From Bacteroidota bacterium (GTDB taxonomy: Bacteria > Bacteroidota > Bacteroidia > Chitinophagales > Saprospiraceae), in NCBI GenBank assembly GCA_017857395.1, contig JAFMDF010000050.1, positions 1 to 41,017 on the forward strand: a DNA stretch of 41,017 nt, read 5' to 3'. Shown here piece by piece: positions 25,205-32,153 of this stretch. A program made the position numbers and the translations under genes. The number at the start of each line of letters is the position of its first letter. Position 1 is the stretch's first letter. The notes beneath the pieces were generated by a model. That model did no database searches. It was not told where the DNA came from and worked only from the letters and a program-made list of their open reading frames with translations.

Positions 25205-25654
25205 TTATTCTGTTACCATTTTATCCACCATTTGCATGCCTTCTTTTCTCACTTGAAGAATAATATCATGCGGTGTAAGTATACCAACCAGTACTTCTCC
25301 TTCCAAAACTGGAACACAATGAATTAGATTATCTTTAAACACATCTAATGCTTGAAAAATCGTATCCGTTTTTTGTAGTGTAAAAACATCTTTATTCATA
25401 ATCTCACTCACTAAACAAGCTCGTAATCTAGTGGCTTCCAATATCTCATCTCCCCTACCTCTGATACTTCCTCGCATAAAATGCAACAAGTCGGTTTTGC
25501 TCAGTATGCCTATGATTTTTTTAAAACCGACTACGGGAATGTGGTGAATATTTTCTTTTTCAAATAGTTCTTTGGCTTTCGCCAAAGGCTCATCCTGCAA
25601 CAATGTTGTTAAATTGTCTGTCATGATGGTAGAAATTGGTGCTAAAACATCCAT
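25205..25654 (-). CDS. CBS-domain pair protein
   Basis: A 149-residue stand-alone CBS pair. The first half has PISTIMTDNLTTLLQDEPLAKAKELFEKENIHHIPVVG...GILSKTDLLHFM. The second has VSEIMNKDVFTLQKTDTIFQALDVFKDNLIHCVPVLEGEVLVGILTPHDIILQV. It should bind adenosine nucleotides. It is not a close copy of the CBS protein at 20634. It starts 42 bp after Hsp20 and ends at a strong terminator, so the two form a short operon under the pair at 26208-26242. Confidence 0.9.
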   Translation of the reverse strand: MDVLAPISTIMTDNLTTLLQDEPLAKAKELFEKENIHHIPVVGFKKIIGILSKTDLLHFMRGSIRGRGDEILEATRLRACLVSEIMNKDVFTLQKTDTIFQALDVFKDNLIHCVPVLEGEVLVGILTPHDIILQVRKEGMQMVDKMVTE

Positions 25655-25696
25655 TTTATTTTATTTTTTATGCTTAATTATTTAAGATAAATTTCC

Positions 25697-26146
25697 TTAT
25701 TCAATTTCAATTAATTGATAAACTTTTTCTTCATCTTTTGGAACATCCGTAAAAGTTAGGTACAAGATTCCGTTTTCTAGTTTGGCATCAATATGTTCAT
25801 GCCCGATACCTTCAGCTAATCGGAAAGTGCGTTCTACTATATCTGATTCAAATTCATTGATAATGTAGCGAGAACTTGGTCGAACTGCTTTGTGTAGTTT
25901 TTTAGCGACTACATAAAGCGTATTATCCATTACAGAAATATCAATTTCTTCTTTGGAAAAACCAGGAACAAATACTTCTAAAGTAAGGATTTCGTTTTCC
26001 TTTTTGAGGTTGATTGGTGCTTTTTTTTGCTTTCCTTTTATTAAATTAGGACTTCTGCCTCTAAAATGAAAAGGGTCAATTGGGGGAACAAATCCGCCTC
26101 TTTTCCAATCAAAATGTCTGTCTTGAATATTGGGTCTAATTGCCAT
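25697..26146 (-). CDS. Small heat-shock protein, Hsp20/alpha-crystallin family
   Basis: A 149-residue chaperone. The alpha-crystallin domain spans about 50-140: ILTLEVFVPGFSKEEIDISVMDNTLYVVAKK, then FESDIVERTFRLAEGIGHEHIDAKLENGILYLTF, with the ENGILYL strand. The usual C-terminal IxI motif is close to YQLIEIE at the very end. The N-terminal arm is short and basic. It holds unfolding proteins without ATP. First gene of an Hsp20-CBS operon behind a tandem operator pair, the same combination of stress chaperone and CBS protein as in the mycobacterial dormancy regulon. Confidence 0.92.
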   Translation of the reverse strand: MAIRPNIQDRHFDWKRGGFVPPIDPFHFRGRSPNLIKGKQKKAPINLKKENEILTLEVFVPGFSKEEIDISVMDNTLYVVAKKLHKAVRPSSRYIINEFESDIVERTFRLAEGIGHEHIDAKLENGILYLTFTDVPKDEEKVYQLIEIE

Positions 26147-26207
26147 GATATTTTTATTTAATTATTGAATATATCGGCAAATTAGGCAGGAATAGGGGTT
26201 TTAAAAC

Positions 26208-26242
26208 TGAGTTTTATCAGTCATCGGGGGTGATTTTTATCA
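26208..26242 (-). promoter_or_regulatory. Tandem Crp/Fnr-type operator pair, Hsp20-CBS operon
   Basis: Sites are TGAGTTTTATCA (26208-26219, one mismatch) and TGATTTTTATCA (26231-26242), with an 11-bp spacer. The proximal centre is 67.5 bp from the ATG and 32.5 bp from the minus-strand TTTG at 26178-26181. Confidence 0.78.
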
Positions 26243-26248
26243 TCAACC

Positions 26249-26285
26249 AAAAAAAGTAGCGAAGTACTTTAAAGACTCCGCTACT
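26249..26285 (-). terminator. Rho-independent terminator of the nitroreductase gene
   Basis: AGTAGCG and CGCTACT (26255-26261 and 26279-26285) form the outer stem with a further AGT/ACT pairing. On the minus strand it is followed by seven T. It sits between the nitroreductase stop and the Hsp20 operator pair. Confidence 0.8.
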
Positions 26286-26316
26286 CATTAAAATAAAACG
26301 AAAGGTTAACTTAGTA

Positions 26317-27321
26317 TTACTTAAAATCTGTACTAACGGCTCTTCTTGGTGAAAAGGGAACAGCAGCAGCATAGCCCAATCTCATAATGATAGTCGGGAT
26401 TTCTTCATTAATGGGTAATTCTTTTTGCAATTCCGCTGCCAAATTGGGTAATTCACAAGGTGGATTCAAATAGGCATTGGCTATGCCTAATTCGGTTAGA
26501 TTTAATAAAAATCTTTCCATATAAATGCCTAGCAGAATCCATTCTCTGGTCGTATCAAATTCGGTAGTTAGCACTACAAAATGAGAAGAACTTTCAATTT
26601 TTTCCATATCCGTCTCATTTTGTGTTTTGGGATTTAAAAACGATTTCACGATTAGTTTCCCTAAAAATTTCGGCATAGCAGGAGACCCCATGACTTCATA
26701 ACTTAAACCATCTGCTAATTGATTAACTTCTTTTTTATTAAAACGTATCCAGTTTATCAATTCATTTTTGAAAGCTTTATCTCGCATTTGGATACTATTT
26801 CCTTTAAAAATATACTTTTGGAGGGTCGAAAATGCCCTTGTCCCTTTTTTGAAAAAATAGGAATGAATGCTATTTTCGGTTCGGATATTGGTCAATTTTT
26901 CAATAATAGTTTCTGAAATTGATTGCCCATCAAAAACACTTCTATTCGTTTGCCGTTTTTCGATATTTTTAAATAAGGGGTGTTCGGCTGCCTTTTGCCA
27001 TTTATCCAGATTTATTTGAATAAAAAACACCTTATTCGCCCCTTCTTGAATCGACCATTTAGTGGTAAATCCAAAATGCGTTGCAGCGACACAAAGATTC
27101 TCCGTAGCGCAACCTAAACTGATATATAACTCCCGATGATTGGGGTCAACTACGGGTAAAGCATATTTAAAATTAGGGTGTATTTCAATGGCACTTCCTC
27201 TAACTTTAAATTGCCACGGTTGGGTGTTATGCCCTGACGGTGCTTTGGTGGCATAATAAATTAATTTTTCGATGGCTTTTTCATCAAGATTATTGATGAT
27301 TGGAGCTTTTGAGGTGGTCAT
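26317..27321 (-). CDS. Acg-like nitroreductase family protein
   Basis: A 334-residue protein with the nitroreductase opening AIEKLIYYATKAPSGHNTQPWQFKV and the closing NAYLNPPCELPNLAAELQ...PTIIMRLGYA. The length and duplicated, divergent core resemble the Acg/Rv3131 group rather than the compact NfnB type. In mycobacteria these are among the hypoxia-induced dormancy genes; a flavin-storage role has been proposed for Acg. Cytoplasmic. It has a dedicated terminator and a tandem operator pair upstream in which both sites match the consensus fully. It is divergent from a flavodoxin gene across the same pair. Confidence 0.87.
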   Translation of the reverse strand: MTTSKAPIINNLDEKAIEKLIYYATKAPSGHNTQPWQFKVRGSAIEIHPNFKYALPVVDPNHRELYISLGCATENLCVAATHFGFTTKWSIQEGANKVFFIQINLDKWQKAAEHPLFKNIEKRQTNRSVFDGQSISETIIEKLTNIRTENSIHSYFFKKGTRAFSTLQKYIFKGNSIQMRDKAFKNELINWIRFNKKEVNQLADGLSYEVMGSPAMPKFLGKLIVKSFLNPKTQNETDMEKIESSSHFVVLTTEFDTTREWILLGIYMERFLLNLTELGIANAYLNPPCELPNLAAELQKELPINEEIPTIIMRLGYAAAVPFSPRRAVSTDFK

Positions 27322-27382
27322 GATTGCTGTTTTTAAAAATTAAAATCAAGACAAAGGACTAATAAATTACTTGTTGAGTAGC

Positions 27383-27448
27383 TGATAAAAATCAGTATCC
27401 TATCCTGATTTTTATCAATAGACTTCTTTTTAGATCATAATAGTTTTG
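27383..27448. promoter_or_regulatory. Shared tandem Crp/Fnr-type operator pair for nitroreductase (-) and a plus-strand promoter
   Basis: TGATAAAAATCA (27383-27394) and TGATTTTTATCA (27406-27417) are both full matches with an 11-bp spacer. On the minus strand the nearer centre is 33.5 bp from TTTG (27352-27355) and 67.5 bp from the nitroreductase ATG. On the plus strand TAGTTTTG (27441-27448) is a perfect -7 element whose TTTG begins 33.5 bp from the other centre. So the pair can serve both directions. Confidence 0.82.
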
Positions 27449-27493
27449 CCTAGTAAAGAGCACCATGGTAATGTGAGTAGCTAAAAATGTTTG

Positions 27494-27561
27494 ACAACTC
27501 CCGAGAATCGTGTTACAGATTACCGTTGGGATATAGAAGTAACACGACTCTCGGAAGTTGT
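27494..27561. repeat. Long hairpin repeat, copy 2 (23-bp arms, 22-nt loop)
   Basis: Arms 27494-27516 and 27539-27561 pair with two G-T type mismatches around a 22-nt loop. The inner ends GTGTTAC/GTAACAC and the loop length equal those of the copy at 5439-5510, while loop and outer arm sequences differ. It lies in the leader between the plus-strand promoter at 27441 and the flavodoxin gene. Confidence 0.8.
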
Positions 27562-27627
27562 AAATTTTTAATTCATCCACAGTTTTCACCGTAGAGCCAA
27601 AAAAATAGAGCTACAACTACTCCTATT

Positions 27628-28170
27628 ATGAAAAAACTAATTGTTTATTTTTCTTTCACTAATAATAATAAATTACTTTCAGAGCATCTTACAGCTTATC
27701 TTGATGCGGATATATTTCGAATTACTGAACCTCATAAAAGAACGGATATCCTAATTTTAATGGATATACTGTTCAATCAAACCCCAAAAATTAATCCCTT
27801 AGCCATCGATTGGTCAAAATATGACCATACTATACTCATTGCTCCGATTTATGATTATGCCATTGCTCATCCTATGAAAACCTTCATTCAACAAGAAAAA
27901 GATAACATTGGCAACTATTCTTTTTTAACACTTTGTATTGGTAGAGAGGGGCAAAAACAAAAAATTATCAACCAGCTAAAAATTTGGTTAGGGAGAAAAC
28001 CTGAAACAGTAGAAGAATTTTTGATTAATGATTTGGTATCACCAGAACAAATAGAAAAAATCCGATATGGAAGTCACTATACCATAAAAGAAGAAGAAAT
28101 GAAAACCTTTGAACCCCAAATAAAAGCAACTACTGCACTAATTTCTTCGGCTTCCTCCATAAGTGTTTAA
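27628..28170 (+). CDS. Flavodoxin-like protein
   Basis: A 180-residue protein with the flavodoxin opening KKLIVYFSFTNNNKLLSEHLTAYLDADIFRI, in which the phosphate loop normally reads T/S-x-T-G-N-T. Here it is SFTNNNK, a weak match, so FMN binding is likely but altered. Next come the YDHTILIAPIYDYAIAHPMKTFI strand and loop and the FLTLCIGREGQ segment. It would carry electrons or reduce quinones in the cytoplasm. It faces the Acg-like nitroreductase across a shared operator pair. Its leader would be about 170 nt and includes the hairpin repeat. It is convergent with the toroid-fold gene. Confidence 0.75.
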   Translation: MKKLIVYFSFTNNNKLLSEHLTAYLDADIFRITEPHKRTDILILMDILFNQTPKINPLAIDWSKYDHTILIAPIYDYAIAHPMKTFIQQEKDNIGNYSFLTLCIGREGQKQKIINQLKIWLGRKPETVEEFLINDLVSPEQIEKIRYGSHYTIKEEEMKTFEPQIKATTALISSASSISV

Positions 28171-28183
28171 CTATGGATAATTA

Positions 28184-29119
28184 TCACCAATCCAAAATGT
28201 CAAAATACTGGAATACCCGCATCACTCGCAGCGTATTCCATCGGCTAGGTTTTCCCGCTTTCTCCATCTCAAAATGAATTTTCCCCGGATATTTGGCTTG
28301 TACATTCCAAGTGCCTTCCTTATTTCTTTTTTTTAATAAAACGTCTATGGCTGGTCGAAGGCGTTTATCCCAAGGAATATTGCCCTCTTGGAAACAGTCC
28401 AAAGCTCGTAAAATATTATATTTCCAGCGGTCGGGATAAGTTAAACGAAGAAAATCTTTATGAATGATTGCGCCTGTTCGGTCGGACAGATAGAGTTGGT
28501 GCAATAATAGAAATTCTACACAAGTTGCTTTAGTTTTTTGCAATTCGGCTAGTCGGTAAGTGTAGCCATTTTTTTCATATTCAACGATACCTTCCAAAGT
28601 GGAAATAGTCGTGTGCATGGAGCTATGTGTAGCCCCAGAACGATTTAGGCGGCAGTTAAATCCTCCATCAGGCATTCGTTGAGAAAGGATAAAATCGACA
28701 ACTGATTTTAAAGGTTCTTCATTAGTTTGAAAATAAGCAGCATAATTTAAAAACATTCCATTGATACACATATCACAGACACCGTCCTTACCAATGGGTA
28801 AAATACAATGCTCTTTTCCGCCTTTTTCGGTCTGCAAAATTTGGTCAATGGATTCTTTAATCAAGGAGTTACTTGGTGCAATACACAAATTCCGCAAGTC
28901 CATAAGGGTGTAATGACTAGAAATCCATTTAGGTTGATAAAAGGCTTGCCCCCAATGCCCTGCGGCTTGTCTTTTGGATAATAATTGAGCGCCCCAGCCT
29001 TCTGTGGTAATGCGGGCTTGTAAGTCTTTACGGTCATTTGTCAATAAATCTCGATGCACTTGGTATTGGATAGCTACATCGCCTTGAAGTAACCAATTTA
29101 TTATTTCTGTTTGATTCAT
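28184..29119 (-). CDS. Prenyltransferase/squalene-cyclase-like alpha-toroid protein
   Basis: A 311-residue helical protein. Segments such as VVDFILSQRMPDGGFNCRLN, SSMHTTISTLEGIVEY and AIDVLLKKRNKEGTWNVQ resemble the QW-type repeats of terpene cyclase and prenyltransferase toroids. The DXDD motif of squalene-hopene cyclases is not seen, so cyclase activity is doubtful. Conserved Cys and His (GKDGVCDMCINGMFLNYAA) could bind a metal. No signal peptide. It lies 15 bp after the EEP-family gene and is probably cotranscribed. Fold call moderate, function unknown. Confidence 0.68.
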   Translation of the reverse strand: MNQTEIINWLLQGDVAIQYQVHRDLLTNDRKDLQARITTEGWGAQLLSKRQAAGHWGQAFYQPKWISSHYTLMDLRNLCIAPSNSLIKESIDQILQTEKGGKEHCILPIGKDGVCDMCINGMFLNYAAYFQTNEEPLKSVVDFILSQRMPDGGFNCRLNRSGATHSSMHTTISTLEGIVEYEKNGYTYRLAELQKTKATCVEFLLLHQLYLSDRTGAIIHKDFLRLTYPDRWKYNILRALDCFQEGNIPWDKRLRPAIDVLLKKRNKEGTWNVQAKYPGKIHFEMEKAGKPSRWNTLRVMRVFQYFDILDW

Positions 29120-29134
29120 TCTATAACCTTTTAT

Positions 29135-30250
29135 TTATTCAAACTCCTTCCGCTTATTTTCCAAAAACACATCCGATGAATCTATATCAATTTCAATCCA
29201 AATCGGTTTGTGGTCAGACAGTTGATTCTTGCGCCAATAATCTCTAAAATAGGTTCTTAGTTTTTCGGGAGAAGTCAAAGACCTAGGATTTTCTTTATGG
29301 TCTTTCATTTCTTGTTTATATTTTTGAAATTTGTCCAGTTGATATACTAGGTCAAAAATTTCAATCACCCCTCCTTTGTTTCCTTTTGCCTCTGTTGGAA
29401 TTTCAAAATACTTGCTATTTCTAAAAAACATTCTATCGAACGGTGCTTTAGTGGTCATTGCCGTATTGGTATTGACTCCTTTTAACAAATCAGATTCGTA
29501 AAAATGATGGTCGTTCATAATCTCCACAATGTCCGTATCATCTTGGTATAAATTAAAATCACCAATCAAAACCAGATTTTCCGTCCATAAATTTTTACTC
29601 TTCACTTTAGCGTTTATAAGATTCATCAATAACTCCACCTCTTTTTTTCTAAACTGTTTGCTTTTATCGTCATCATTGGGCTGCAAGTGCAGATTGATAA
29701 GCGCAAAAGACTTCCAACCTGCTTTAAAACCCGTGATGTAGGGCGTTCTTTTCAATTGAATCACCTCTTTTTCGGTTTCAAATAAATCTTTCCAAAGGAC
29801 AATTTCTCCTGCCAATCCACTAAAAGAAATTCTTCTGGAATCATACAAATAGGCAAAGCGTTCATCATTACCCTCATCGCCTTCGGTCACATCATTGATG
29901 ATGTATTTCCAATCTTTTCCTAGCAACTTCATTAATAGATTTAAGTCGTGTAATCCTCCTTTCAATTCTTGGATGGCAATTAAATCAAAACTAGAAATGA
30001 TTTCAGCTATATAAAAATAGGAATCTGGGATTCTGTTCTTCAAAAAGCCAAATTGTTTGATATTCCAACTTGCCAGCAGAATATTTTTATTCGTTTTTTT
30101 ATTATTTCTAATTGGAGCCAATGCTGTTCGTAATTCGATTAAATCGCCAATTGTCCGAACTTTATTAGTATCTGAAAAATTTGGAAATGTTACAGAATAC
30201 TGTTGTTTTCCAGGGTCTGTTTTTGGTCTTAAATCGTTATACCATGGCAT
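29135..30250 (-). CDS. Endonuclease/exonuclease/phosphatase (EEP) family protein
   Basis: A 371-residue protein with the EEP metal and catalytic signatures in order: LASWNIKQFG, IAIQELKGG (Glu for Mg2+), FALINLHLQP, VLIGDFNLYQ and LSDHKPIWIEI (terminal Asp-His). It should cleave phosphodiester or phosphomonoester bonds with Mg2+. The substrate (nucleic acid, lipid head group or inositol phosphate) cannot be told. No signal peptide is apparent, so probably cytoplasmic. The N-terminal 50 residues look like an added segment. It probably shares a transcript with the toroid-fold protein. Confidence 0.88.
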   Translation of the reverse strand: MPWYNDLRPKTDPGKQQYSVTFPNFSDTNKVRTIGDLIELRTALAPIRNNKKTNKNILLASWNIKQFGFLKNRIPDSYFYIAEIISSFDLIAIQELKGGLHDLNLLMKLLGKDWKYIINDVTEGDEGNDERFAYLYDSRRISFSGLAGEIVLWKDLFETEKEVIQLKRTPYITGFKAGWKSFALINLHLQPNDDDKSKQFRKKEVELLMNLINAKVKSKNLWTENLVLIGDFNLYQDDTDIVEIMNDHHFYESDLLKGVNTNTAMTTKAPFDRMFFRNSKYFEIPTEAKGNKGGVIEIFDLVYQLDKFQKYKQEMKDHKENPRSLTSPEKLRTYFRDYWRKNQLSDHKPIWIEIDIDSSDVFLENKRKEFE

Positions 30251-30364
30251 GATTTGAGGTTTTTAATTGTTTTAAATAGAATAAAGTTTACCACAGGAAA
30301 TAACGACTAGGATTAGCAGGAAACGGGTTACTATTTTTAGTGTTTTGTTCATAAGCTAGTTTTT

Positions 30365-31489
30365 TTAAAATGCCTCTCCTATTGTCACATAAAAACCATT
30401 GGTCTTTTTTCCAAAACCAGCATCAAAGCGCAAGTGAATTTTTTCTTTTTTATTCACTAAAACTCGTAATCCGACTCCATAACTTAACTTAAAATGATTA
30501 GGTCGAAAATCGCCAAAATCTGCTGCGACCATCCCATAACTAGCAAAAAGAGCCGCCTTTAATCGCCAAAATAAGGGACAACGGTATTCTCCTTGAAAAA
30601 CCATTAAGTGATTGTCCTTGAAACGGCCTTCAAAAATACCTCTCATTTTGTTAGCGCCACCGATGTAAGCTAATTGATTAAAAGGCGCAGTTCCACTCGT
30701 TAATTCAGTCAAAAAATTAAAAGCGAAAACTGATTTTTTAACAGCCCTATAGGTACGAACATCTAGATAAAATTTGTTGAAATCGAAATCGCTCCCTAAA
30801 TATTTCCCATTAGCAAATAACACCGTTTCTATATAATGTCCGCTGCTAGGAAAAAAGAGGTTGTCCCGACTATCATAATTCAAAACTAGCCCTGCCCCTG
30901 ACAAAAAACTACTATTGCTACCGGGAATATTTCCATTATTTAAAACGCCTTCCGAGTCTAATCCTACCAAATTATAATCGTCCATCCAATAGCGCAGGCC
31001 TAGATACAGATTAGGTCGTACCTTTTTTAAGGCATTAATTCTAAACCGAGGATAATCTACATCATACGTCTCTTCCGCCTCTTTTTTTGTATCATTGCCA
31101 ATCCCAAAATATTTATAACTAAAAAGATAATAGCCTACTTCTCCATAGATATTTATAGATTCATCGCCGATGAATAATTGGTAAGGCAAATAAAAGAGTA
31201 CCTGTTTATTCATCGTATAAAGAAAACCTAACTGCAATTTAGAGGGCCGAGATTCCATTCGTTCCCCTTTTAGTCGAAAGGTATAAATACCAGCTGTTCC
31301 AAATCCCCAACGAGTTTCGGGCGTAAAAAAAATAAGTGGAACGGCAAATAAGCTGTATCTTTTTTTTACTATTTCCTGCTGACGTAAAGAATCTTGCCCT
31401 AATATATCCGCAAAAGGAACCAATAAAAAGAGGCTGAGTAGCCCGCAAATTATAATTCTATACAAATTACTATCTTTATTAATTTTCAT
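30365..31489 (-). CDS. Omp85/BamA-type surface-antigen outer-membrane protein
   Basis: A 374-residue protein with an N-terminal signal segment (RIIICGLLSLFLLVPFADILG) followed by alternating beta strands typical of a 16-strand barrel. The Omp85 RGF-type motif is seen as GGANKMRGIFEGRFKDNH, and the C-terminus ends in an aromatic residue (TNGFYVTIGEAF), as barrel proteins do. There is no room for POTRA domains, so it belongs to the short barrel-only type, with unknown substrate. It follows the 112-residue membrane gene by 69 bp and may be read from its promoter. Confidence 0.85.
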   Translation of the reverse strand: MKINKDSNLYRIIICGLLSLFLLVPFADILGQDSLRQQEIVKKRYSLFAVPLIFFTPETRWGFGTAGIYTFRLKGERMESRPSKLQLGFLYTMNKQVLFYLPYQLFIGDESINIYGEVGYYLFSYKYFGIGNDTKKEAEETYDVDYPRFRINALKKVRPNLYLGLRYWMDDYNLVGLDSEGVLNNGNIPGSNSSFLSGAGLVLNYDSRDNLFFPSSGHYIETVLFANGKYLGSDFDFNKFYLDVRTYRAVKKSVFAFNFLTELTSGTAPFNQLAYIGGANKMRGIFEGRFKDNHLMVFQGEYRCPLFWRLKAALFASYGMVAADFGDFRPNHFKLSYGVGLRVLVNKKEKIHLRFDAGFGKKTNGFYVTIGEAF

Positions 31490-31558
31490 TTTACAATTTA
31501 AGGCTTTCTATACGCTAATCACTTTATCATTAAAATATTTTAGCAATTTCTTTTTTAT

Positions 31559-31897
31559 TTAAAATGTTCGCCATCCATTATAAAATGCCAACGCAATAGT
31601 GAATATAATTAGATTGGCAAAAGTGCCAAATTTAGCATCTTGCCAAGCCATTCCAATCAGGGTTTGGGAAATCACAACAGTTATCATTGCCCACAAAGCC
31701 CATTGGCTATCTTTTAGGTAAAATAAAGTCATGGTCGCCATAAATAATACGGTCACTACGCCCCATATTATGCCAATGGGTTTACTTATTTCTCCTGTTA
31801 ATTGACTGGTTTCTGTCAAATCAAAAGCTTTCAAAAAGCCTAAGGAGTGGATTAGTCCATGCCCAAAAAGCAGAAAAAGAAATAAGTATTTAAACAT
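31559..31897 (-). CDS. Small four-helix membrane protein (Bacteroidota-type)
   Basis: A 112-residue protein with four predicted membrane helices. Conserved-looking parts are FGHGLIHSLGFLKAF near the start, GEISKPIGIIWGVVTVLFM, and SQTLIGMAWQDAKFGTFANLIIF near the end. I recall similar N-terminal regions in Bacteroidota membrane proteins, some longer, but cannot name a function. A tandem operator pair with two full-match sites lies upstream (31962-31996), so it is inferred to be a Crp/Fnr-type target. The Omp85-like gene follows. Confidence 0.72.
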   Translation of the reverse strand: MFKYLFLFLLFGHGLIHSLGFLKAFDLTETSQLTGEISKPIGIIWGVVTVLFMATMTLFYLKDSQWALWAMITVVISQTLIGMAWQDAKFGTFANLIIFTIALAFYNGWRTF

Positions 31898-32153
31898 GAT
31901 AATAAAGATTTTGATTGATTAATCTTATCACAATATTCGATAAGTATTCCTGTTTTTATAGTGACAAAAATCACCATATTTGATTGATATTCATCATTTT
32001 ATATCATTATTACTTATGCTACAAAAATCAATACATATGGATGTTCTATGAGCATGGCTTTGATTTCTCGTACCACTCCCGCAGCAGGAAAATCAACTTT
32101 GGAATTAGGGGGAATAAAATAGAAATTGGTATTTATGGAGAACCTGAATAAAT
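31898..32153. other. Regulatory gap with a possible coding remnant
   Basis: Holds the operator pair at 31962-31996. On the minus strand a frame of about 45 codons without a Met start (ending ...IKAMLIEHPYVLIFVA, stop near 32017) has ordinary codon use and may be the tail of a lost gene. I do not recognise it. Confidence 0.3.
31962..31996 (-). promoter_or_regulatory. Tandem Crp/Fnr-type operator pair, 112-residue membrane protein
   Basis: TGACAAAAATCA (31962-31973) and TGATATTCATCA (31985-31996) are both full matches with an 11-bp spacer. The proximal centre is 70.5 bp from the ATG. A poor -7 element (ATTG, 33.5 bp away) is in register. Confidence 0.75.

Larger units (their letters stand above)
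27322..27627. other. Divergent regulatory gap between nitroreductase and flavodoxin
   Basis: The 306-bp gap holds the operator pair (27383-27417), -7-like elements on both strands, and then the long hairpin repeat (27494-27561). A short frame from ATG at 27487 runs through the hairpin and is not a convincing gene. Confidence 0.6.

Noticed and set aside
27487-27594. Short peptide gene after the plus-strand promoter at 27441
   Set aside because: The frame is made mostly of the hairpin repeat and has no ribosome site or conserved feature.
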